From positions 1 to 32,790 of the forward strand of contig JAGASI010000016.1 of assembly GCA_017621845.1 (NCBI GenBank): 32,790 nt of DNA, in the 5' to 3' direction. The position numbers were made by a program, and so were the translations under genes. The notes under the pieces were generated by a model. That model did not search any database, was not told the origin of the DNA, and saw only the letters and a list, made by a program, of their open reading frames with translations. The DNA comes from Muribaculaceae bacterium (GTDB lineage: Bacteria; Bacteroidota; Bacteroidia; Bacteroidales; Muribaculaceae). Of this stretch, positions 25,000 through 32,790 are shown in pieces; the first letter of the stretch is position 1; each line of letters begins with the position of its first letter.

Positions 25000-25920
25000 A
25001 TGAGAACACACCTAACTATAGCCGTCCTATCAGCTCTGTCGGTGCTTTCACTACACGGCCAGGATACTTCTGCTTCACCCTTGTATATAATTCCGGTCAC
25101 TGCCGACGGCAGTGTCAGAATGAATGGTGATGACTTTGTAGACAAAATATTGATGACCGAGACAGATGACCGATATTCAGCATCCAATGTTCATCTGGAT
25201 AACGGCATGTATTTTTTCGGACAGTCAACCGACGGCAACAAGTCGGTATACTACTCCATTACGGGCTGGGTTGAAAAAACACCCGTGATGAATCTTCCCA
25301 ACCCATTAGGTATCACTACCATCAATCCGGGCAACCAGATTATGTTAGCCCCGGGCGATTATGACATTGAGTTTTTCTCTCGCGATGCTTATGGCAGCGG
25401 TTACCACTTATTCACCGTCACCGATCATAATACCCCCTCCAAGCCATCCTACCCTTCTCATCTGTTCCTGGTGGAGCCTGATGGCAAATATACCACCTTG
25501 ACCAACGACAAGGGTGTGTTCTATACCACTATGGTTATACCTCCCGAATTCTGCCTTTCCTATGAGCCTCGCTATAACATTCCATTTTTTTGCTACAAAC
25601 CCATCTCTGATGAGGCGAGTGTTCTGAAGCTTGACGTGAAATCTATAATCGACTATGACAGCGATAACGAATCAATATTCACCAACTCTATCACCGATCC
25701 GGTAAACATCCTTGTAGACTTACGCGGGACACCACACACTATCGAAATCTCTCACGCGCCAATTGACGCCATTGAAAGTATCTCTGACCATAACTCATCC
25801 CCGATAGTGATATATGGCATAGACGGCTCTATTAACGAGACCAACGATATTGACCGACTCTCTCCGGGTCTATACATCATAAAACAAGGTCAACAGGTCA
25901 AGAAACTATTTGTCAGATAG
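25000..25920 (+). CDS. Secreted protein of unknown function with sorting-type C-terminus
   Basis: I do not recognise the family. The 306-residue protein has a signal peptide (MRTHLTIAVLSALSVLSLHG), then a beta-rich, aromatic and acidic body with YFFGQSTDGNKSVYYSITGW and IMLAPGDYDIEFFSRDAYGSG, suggesting beta-sandwich modules. Two cysteines lie near residues 188 and 200. The end (VIYGIDGSINETN, then GLYIIKQGQQVKKLFVR) is of the type found in type IX secretion cargo. It is a single-gene unit, divergent from the endonuclease and convergent with the glycosidase. No promoter box was clear upstream. Confidence 0.75.
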   Translation: MRTHLTIAVLSALSVLSLHGQDTSASPLYIIPVTADGSVRMNGDDFVDKILMTETDDRYSASNVHLDNGMYFFGQSTDGNKSVYYSITGWVEKTPVMNLPNPLGITTINPGNQIMLAPGDYDIEFFSRDAYGSGYHLFTVTDHNTPSKPSYPSHLFLVEPDGKYTTLTNDKGVFYTTMVIPPEFCLSYEPRYNIPFFCYKPISDEASVLKLDVKSIIDYDSDNESIFTNSITDPVNILVDLRGTPHTIEISHAPIDAIESISDHNSSPIVIYGIDGSINETNDIDRLSPGLYIIKQGQQVKKLFVR

Positions 25921-25972
25921 ATTTTATATTTGCCGACTTACAATTTTATAACCCAACTTTTTCAGTCAAACG

Positions 25973-26013
25973 AGGAGGTCGACACACCGTTACAATGTGT
26001 CGACCTCCTTGTC
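25973..26013. terminator. 14-bp bidirectional terminator
   Basis: AGGAGGTCGACACA at 25973-25986 and its exact reverse complement at 25996-26009 enclose a nine-base loop, followed on the plus strand by TGTCTTTTC. It lies between convergent genes and can serve both. Confidence 0.8.
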
Positions 26014-26056
26014 TTTTCATAGCCCCTATAAAGTTCTTTTTAGGGACTGTTTAATA

Positions 26057-28537
26057 TTAGAGCGTTAATTTCACCACACGAGACGAATGTGTATCGGCTA
26101 CCATCAGAAGATATAATCCGCGAGTTGACGGGCGGCGAAGCCTTGTGGCGCTGATTGATGATGCAACCACACGTCCGCTGAGGTCAACAAGCATCATACG
26201 TCGTGGCTCACCATCGATAACGATATAATCATCAGTGAGCGTCACTATCGGGGTGTCTACCATATCATCAGCGGTAATATTTCCGACACCAAGATTATGA
26301 TAACGTGAATATCGGGCATTGAAATGGGAGATGGCAACATGATGATTACCCACTTTGGCAGGTGTAAGGGTTATGCTATGCAATGACACCGGATAGCGTC
26401 GTGGATCAGTGGTATCAAACAGGTCGGCCATCGCCAAAGCCACCTTCTGGGGCGAGCCGTCGGCATTAAGGGTGTAGGTATGACTGTACTTTTGTCCGGT
26501 GGCATCGGTGACCGCGAGGATGATATTTTTAAGTGGTATTGTCGCGTGTTCGATGGTCAATTCTATCGAGTCGGGAGTTGCAAACTGGGGAACTTTGTTG
26601 GTGAGAGTCAGTCTCGCGCCACGTGTTGAAGTCACCTTGAAGTCAAGTGTCATGCCCCCATTACCCACGACAGGACTTACTATCACAGCCTTGTCCACCG
26701 AGGCACGGGTAATCTTCCAGCCTTCAGGATCGATAGTCGCCCCGGCAACAGGTAGCGCACACGTATCAAGTGGCTGACATATAGCCCGAAGGGTCACTGT
26801 ATTGATATCCGACTCGCCGGTCAACCGTGTTTCACCTACAGCTATAGCCTTAAGCCGCGCAGTCTCGCCATCGACATATATCATCTCGGGATTGTCGGCG
26901 GTCCAGGTATAATAAGTCGGGTCGGTGGGATAGGTGATGCCATTGAGGGTAGATATCATAGGAGGCGCAAACATCGACACGTTGTCAACTATCAAGGAGT
27001 CTATATCAATCTTAGGTTGGACGGTATTATCAACAAACACCGGAACTTCAGCCGAGAGCTTGCCATCTTCCGAGACAGCACCGAGTGTATAACGACCTGA
27101 ACCACTTACCGACATCGCCGACTTGGTCATATAATGTCGTCCCATACCCTCGGGTATTACGAGGTCTACACCCTTGACTGACGTGTCGATAAGCTGACCG
27201 ACAGCATTATATCCATAGAATATGGGTGAATATATCGCATATTGAGGCAATGCCACCTGACGGTCGGTGAACTTTATAGTATTAACCTGATTATCAGGGG
27301 CCGCTTTCAGACGGAAGTACAAGGCATTACCTACAGCTCGTTCCGAGCCGTCGCGCAGGTGGTTGATTATTCCTCCATGTCGCGTCCACATCGCAGTCGA
27401 TCCACCACCATCCAAGTCAAGAGCATCCCAGCATCCCAAAAATCTCATTAAGTCAGCTGCTTCAAAATAGGACACGCCTGACGAGCCGGAATATCCTGCA
27501 TCCACCGAGCATATATACATGTGTCTGCGCTCCTTGTCAAAGCCCACCAACGAGCGACTGTATGGAGACGTGGGGGTGTTGATCCAACGTATGGCCTCGG
27601 TTGTGGTGACCCCCTGATTAAGAATACGCACATCGCCGCCAATCACCTCGCGGATATCGGTAGGCTTGGCACCGTCATGGGCCGGTAAGGATAGCACTAT
27701 CTTAAGTTTGACGATATCTCCGGATTTGAGATTGTCTATAAAGTCGTTGGCATACTTAGGTCCACAAGAGATTACGATGCCATCATCGGGGATAGGGGAA
27801 TTACCGGTAGATGTCCAATTGCCGTCAACAATAAATTTAACCGATTTATTGACGCCCCACTTAGCACCTTCGGCCGGACGCAGACACAGTTCACGACCAC
27901 CTGAAGTCTTGGTATAACGGCCCATATAGGAATTATACACCACCATCTCTTCGTCGCGGCGCGGATAGTTGACAGCAGTGGCGTCGACCTTTACCGATCC
28001 GTCATTATTGAGCACAAGATATCTCAGGTCGGTAGCATCTATCCACCAGTTGGCACCCTCTCCGATTATAAGGGCATTCTCACGTGATACTTTGTCTATT
28101 ATATCCGGTGCAACAATCTTACCATCGGTAAAGCATGACATATTGGGGTAGCCAAGTATGGCGTTGCCAAACTCATGTTGGGCGGCAAACGCCGATGTAA
28201 TGAAGAAGTCACCATTGATGCCGGCAAGGTATTGGTATTCGTCATTGGTGTGTCTGAGTCCCATCGAGGTGACTGTCTCGGCTGTGTTACAGGAGTCTCG
28301 GCCAATTTCCACTTTGGGTTCTATATTGGCTCCGAGTTCGCGGTCCCAATCAATGACATAGGCCTGTATAAGGCGTGAGGACGAGGTAAGCTTAAGGTGT
28401 ATATGTGTCAATCCCGAGGCTATGTCATAGTAGCGTAGGGTATCTACATTATATGTCGTGCCCTGTAGGTCTACAGAACCCGTGGCCGAGGCCGTCAGAG
28501 CTATCGACAGTGACAAAAGAGTGGTTAGTAATTTCAT
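26057..28537 (-). CDS. Secreted phosphodiester glycosidase (NAGPA domain)
   Basis: The 826-residue protein has a signal peptide (MKLLTTLLSLSIALTASA). A phosphodiester glycosidase/NAGPA domain spans about residues 100-410, with YLAGINGDFF, RSLVGFDKERRHMYI, DLDGGGSTAMW (D376) and GSERAVGNALYF. This domain removes GlcNAc or similar caps from phosphodiester-linked glycans. The C-terminal half holds beta-sandwich modules, and the end (LVDLSGRVVASS, then RGLYLLMVADTHSSRVVKLT) is a type IX-like sorting tail. The open frame begins with a TTG at 28546; the ATG at 28537 starts the signal peptide. It follows yidC by about 150 bases, with strong inverted repeats in between. Confidence 0.87.
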   Translation of the reverse strand: MKLLTTLLSLSIALTASATGSVDLQGTTYNVDTLRYYDIASGLTHIHLKLTSSSRLIQAYVIDWDRELGANIEPKVEIGRDSCNTAETVTSMGLRHTNDEYQYLAGINGDFFITSAFAAQHEFGNAILGYPNMSCFTDGKIVAPDIIDKVSRENALIIGEGANWWIDATDLRYLVLNNDGSVKVDATAVNYPRRDEEMVVYNSYMGRYTKTSGGRELCLRPAEGAKWGVNKSVKFIVDGNWTSTGNSPIPDDGIVISCGPKYANDFIDNLKSGDIVKLKIVLSLPAHDGAKPTDIREVIGGDVRILNQGVTTTEAIRWINTPTSPYSRSLVGFDKERRHMYICSVDAGYSGSSGVSYFEAADLMRFLGCWDALDLDGGGSTAMWTRHGGIINHLRDGSERAVGNALYFRLKAAPDNQVNTIKFTDRQVALPQYAIYSPIFYGYNAVGQLIDTSVKGVDLVIPEGMGRHYMTKSAMSVSGSGRYTLGAVSEDGKLSAEVPVFVDNTVQPKIDIDSLIVDNVSMFAPPMISTLNGITYPTDPTYYTWTADNPEMIYVDGETARLKAIAVGETRLTGESDINTVTLRAICQPLDTCALPVAGATIDPEGWKITRASVDKAVIVSPVVGNGGMTLDFKVTSTRGARLTLTNKVPQFATPDSIELTIEHATIPLKNIILAVTDATGQKYSHTYTLNADGSPQKVALAMADLFDTTDPRRYPVSLHSITLTPAKVGNHHVAISHFNARYSRYHNLGVGNITADDMVDTPIVTLTDDYIVIDGEPRRMMLVDLSGRVVASSISATRLRRPSTRGLYLLMVADTHSSRVVKLTL

Positions 28538-28593
28538 GGTTGTCAAGGTTTTTATTGGATTAAAGTATTAATAATCAGCGGTAATAAACAGAA

Positions 28594-28663
28594 ATGAGAC
28601 ATCACTATGCATCATGTCTAACCATGCTGCAACATGATGTCTCATATTATATAAGTTATATAA
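28594..28663 (-). promoter_or_regulatory. Inverted-repeat cluster between yidC and the glycosidase
   Basis: ATGAGACATCA at 28594-28604 pairs perfectly with TGATGTCTCAT at 28635-28645. An alternative stem, CATCATGT (28610-28617) with ACATGATG (28632-28639), shares the right arm, so the two folds exclude each other. Next to it, TTATATAAGTTATATAA (28647-28663) is a perfect 17-bp palindrome. It could be a yidC terminator or a leader switch for the glycosidase gene. Confidence 0.6.
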
Positions 28664-28688
28664 GCGCCTATATCAGCGTCTTGATTAC

Positions 28689-30773
28689 TTATCTTCTGCG
28701 ACGGGCATTCTGTTTGGCTTGCTCACGCATCATGGCTTCCTGCTTTTTCTGAGCGGCTTCGAGACGCGCCATAAAGCCTTTTTTCTTACGTGGCTTCTTA
28801 GCATTGGCCTCCATCTCAGCCCTTACCTTCTTCTCGTCAATCACACGGCGGAAGATGTAAGTCTGAATAATGGTAATGAGCAACGACAAGAAGTAGTAAT
28901 AGCTCAAGCCTGAGGCATAGTCGTTGAAGAAGAACAGGAACATCACGGGCATCAGATACATCATCCACTTCATTCCCGGCATCGATGCGTTACCCGGCTG
29001 GTTCTGCATATTGATACGTGTATAAACGATATTTACAACAGTCATCAACAGACAGAAGAGGCTTACCTTGTCTCCATAGAACGGTATTGAGAACGGTAAC
29101 GTAAATATAACGTCGGGAGCCGACAAGTCATGAGCCCACAGGAATGATTGTCCACGCAACTCGATAGCCGAGGGGAAGAACGAGAACATGGCAATGAGTA
29201 CCGGCATCTGCAATAGCATCGGGAGGCAACCCGAGAAGGGAGAAGCTCCGGCACGGCTATAGAGCTTCATGGTTTCTTGCTGACGCTTCATGGCATTTTC
29301 CTGGCCCGGATATTTCTCGTTTATCTCTTTGATTTCCGGAGCCAACACCCTCATCTTGGCCTGAGACATATAGCTCTTGTAAGTGAATGGGAACAGGATA
29401 ATCTTGATAAAGATTGTCAACAGCAGGATAATTATACCATAGTTGGTGATAAATGACCCGAGGAAGTTAAATACAGGAATGATAATCAAGGTATTAATCC
29501 AGCGGAATATACCCCAGCCAAGCGGTATGATGCGTGTCAACTCGAGACCGTCCTGGTCAGGAGCGATAACATCATCGAGGTGAGACAACGTGGAGTAATC
29601 GTTAGGGCCGAAATAGAAGTCAAATCCCGGGCCCTTGGCATCAGTAGGTTTATATCTGAATGTGGCATGGGTGTCCATGCGCTTGACATAGCTGTCGTTA
29701 TCCTTGAGGTTCCAGCTGGCTACCTCGGCAGTGCTGAATGTAGTGCGCGGTATGATAATTGACGAGAAGAACTGGTTTTTAAACGCAATCCATCTGATCT
29801 GGCCCTGCAGGTCTTCACTGTCATCGGCCAGCGCGTTAAGGTCTTCGGGTGTCTCGTCAACATATTTATAGTATATAGCCGAGTTGCGTTCCTCAAATGT
29901 GCGGCCTTTTTCATTGCGCTTCATACGATATATCCAGTCAAACCCGGCATCAGACACAGTCGTGGGTAGGACTTTGTCCATATCCTTCTGTTCGATATCC
30001 AGTTTTACCACATATTCATCAGGGACGAGGGTATAAATCATTGCAAACTGAGCACCATTCTCCCAGTTCAACGACATCCTGATCTTATTGGGAGCTAACG
30101 AGTCAAGATCAAACGTCAGAGCGTTTGTCTGAACTTTCTGCTGGTTGACAGTCTTGAAAGTAAAGGCATAGGCTGCCGACGAGGCATTGAACATCTCTAC
30201 ATCGGTTGCCGGATCAGTCACTTCTGTTTTATAACCGGGCAGGACAACACGTTTAATCATACCACCGGCGGCATCAAACGTGACGTTCATCTTACCGTTG
30301 GTGAGGGTAACAGTCTTGCCGGGACGCCCTACAAATTGGGCAAACTCCTGATATTCCATTATAACGTCAAGACGCTTGTTGACAGCGTTGACTACTTGGC
30401 GGCGGCGGTCCGGATCATACTGAGAGCTTGCCGGGTCGCCGGTAATATCTTTCAGGTCAATATCTTGGCCGTTGGTTTTGATAGTACCTGTCAGGGTGCT
30501 GTCGACATTCAGGGTGACATTCATCTCAGCGGTCGAGACAGATACAGCCTTGCCGGTAGTGTCACCGGGGACAGGCGTGCCATAGGCATTGACATATCCC
30601 GTAAGATTATTTATAAGTTTTTTCTCGGGGCTTTCCTTTATCGCTTGAGCTTGAACCGTAGTCTCTGTTTGTGTCGTGGCGGTTTCAGGGGTTCGTTCCG
30701 GTTTGTTGCAATACATAAACCCGAACAATACCAGGCCCATGAGCAACAAGCCGGTGAGCGTGTTTTTATCCAT
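28689..30773 (-). CDS. yidC: Membrane protein insertase YidC
   Basis: YidC inserts and folds inner-membrane proteins, with or without SecYEG. The 694-residue protein has an N-terminal membrane anchor (MDKNTLTGLLLMGLVLFGFMY), a large periplasmic beta domain, and the five-segment insertase core (INTLIIIPVFNFLGSF, then YMSQAKMRVLAPEIKEINEK). The cytoplasmic tail is very basic (KKPRKKKGF, QNARRRR). The region about residues 75-150 seems long compared with Bacteroides YidC and repeats an xMNVTx strand (EMNVTLNV, KMNVTFDA). It follows pyrG by 102 bases. Confidence 0.93.
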   Translation of the reverse strand: MDKNTLTGLLLMGLVLFGFMYCNKPERTPETATTQTETTVQAQAIKESPEKKLINNLTGYVNAYGTPVPGDTTGKAVSVSTAEMNVTLNVDSTLTGTIKTNGQDIDLKDITGDPASSQYDPDRRRQVVNAVNKRLDVIMEYQEFAQFVGRPGKTVTLTNGKMNVTFDAAGGMIKRVVLPGYKTEVTDPATDVEMFNASSAAYAFTFKTVNQQKVQTNALTFDLDSLAPNKIRMSLNWENGAQFAMIYTLVPDEYVVKLDIEQKDMDKVLPTTVSDAGFDWIYRMKRNEKGRTFEERNSAIYYKYVDETPEDLNALADDSEDLQGQIRWIAFKNQFFSSIIIPRTTFSTAEVASWNLKDNDSYVKRMDTHATFRYKPTDAKGPGFDFYFGPNDYSTLSHLDDVIAPDQDGLELTRIIPLGWGIFRWINTLIIIPVFNFLGSFITNYGIIILLLTIFIKIILFPFTYKSYMSQAKMRVLAPEIKEINEKYPGQENAMKRQQETMKLYSRAGASPFSGCLPMLLQMPVLIAMFSFFPSAIELRGQSFLWAHDLSAPDVIFTLPFSIPFYGDKVSLFCLLMTVVNIVYTRINMQNQPGNASMPGMKWMMYLMPVMFLFFFNDYASGLSYYYFLSLLITIIQTYIFRRVIDEKKVRAEMEANAKKPRKKKGFMARLEAAQKKQEAMMREQAKQNARRRR

Positions 30774-30855
30774 TGATTGTTATCGTGTTATTTATTTTAA
30801 TGTTAAATTATCAGGGTGTTTGTCGATTATTTTCTCGCTATATTCGCGTGGCACT

Positions 30856-30872
30856 CTCGACAATATGTCGAG
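30856..30872 (-). terminator. Short hairpin just after pyrG
   Basis: CTCGACA and TGTCGAG form a perfect seven-bp stem with an ATA loop, beginning four bases past the pyrG stop. There is no T tract after it, so it may only partly terminate, or may protect the pyrG 3' end while yidC is read through. Confidence 0.4.
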
Positions 30873-30875
30873 GGA

Positions 30876-32609
<1,734 letters not shown>

Positions 32610-32650
32610 CCAGATATGATATACTGCTCAATGGTCGCCCCGCCCCGGCT

Positions 32651-32671
32651 CACGGCTCTTTCATTTAAAAT
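32651..32671 (-). repeat. 21-bp repeat, right copy of an inverted pair
   Basis: Exact reverse complement of 120-140. See the left copy for context. It is intergenic, 160 bases upstream of the pyrG start. Confidence 0.75.
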
Positions 32672-32692
32672 TTAAATAAGCGCATAATACCC

Positions 32693-32719
32693 TTACCCGA
32701 TTCATTTCGAGTCAGGTAA
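32693..32719. repeat. 11-bp imperfect hairpin near the right edge
   Basis: TTACCCGATTC and GAGTCAGGTAA pair with one mismatch and one G-U pair around a five-base loop. It sits between the 21-bp repeat and the rightward promoter. No gene ends here, so its role is unclear. Confidence 0.4.
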
Positions 32720-32750
32720 ATCTTTATGAGCTGTATGTTAGTTATTTATC

Positions 32751-32783
32751 TTTGGTTTGAAAGATAAAAATTCATTATTTTTG
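32751..32783 (+). promoter_or_regulatory. Rightward promoter at the window edge
   Basis: TTTG at 32751-32754, a 21-base spacer and TATTTTTG at 32776-32783 closely match the Bacteroidota consensus. Transcription would start near the last base of the window and drive a gene beyond it, divergent from pyrG. Confidence 0.65.
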
Positions 32784-32790
32784 TGATAAA

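Overview
The window reads as a chromosomal stretch of a Bacteroidales bacterium, most likely a Muribaculaceae (S24-7) relative. The evidence is promoters of the Bacteroidota type (TTTG or TTG, about 19-22 bases, then TAnnTTTG) instead of E. coli-like boxes, start codons without clear Shine-Dalgarno sequences, a long YidC, a DUF349 repeat protein, a DUF4369/thioredoxin-like lipoprotein, secreted proteins with type IX secretion-like C-termini, and the pdxJ-exbB-exbD-tonB order. The genus is an inference. I see no rRNA, tRNA, CRISPR array, prophage or intact insertion sequence.

Layout. (1) 264-8728, plus strand: manA, a cytidylate-kinase-like protein, a secreted esterase, recF with the helicase-loader-like dciA, a five-repeat DUF349 protein behind a structured leader, a polyprenyl-phosphate sugar transferase behind a C10 tract, and exodeoxyribonuclease III. 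(2) 8734-13400, minus strand: a tightly packed run comprising a CBS-less ACT-like protein, nadK, a YgjP-like metallopeptidase, dgt and a TPM-domain protein. (3) 13513-20530, plus strand: pdxJ, exbB, exbD, tonB-like, metG, ansA and a lipid kinase, closed by a perfect 20-bp bidirectional terminator. (4) 20638-24783, minus strand: greA, a HIT hydrolase and a surface-type lipoprotein, plus a secreted endonuclease I. (5) 25000-25920, plus strand: an unrecognised secreted protein. (6) 26057-32489, minus strand: pyrG, yidC and a secreted phosphodiester glycosidase.

Most genes are housekeeping: nucleotide and cofactor metabolism (pyrG, dgt, nadK, pdxJ), DNA replication and repair (recF, dciA, xth), envelope energisation and protein insertion (exbB/exbD/tonB, yidC), and translation and transcription (metG, greA). 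I did not find a clearly new multi-gene system. The more unusual signals lie between genes: a greA leader that looks like a transcription attenuator with an enclosing long-range stem; a perfect 21-bp inverted repeat shared by the two ends of the window, 32.5 kb apart; a C10 homopolymer before a surface-polysaccharide gene; a palindrome that resembles abutted IS3-family ends; and two leaders with possibly alternative hairpins. Among proteins, the notable items are the CBS-less ACT-like protein next to nadK, the TPM protein carrying several CxxC pairs, and three neighbouring secreted proteins with sorting-type tails.
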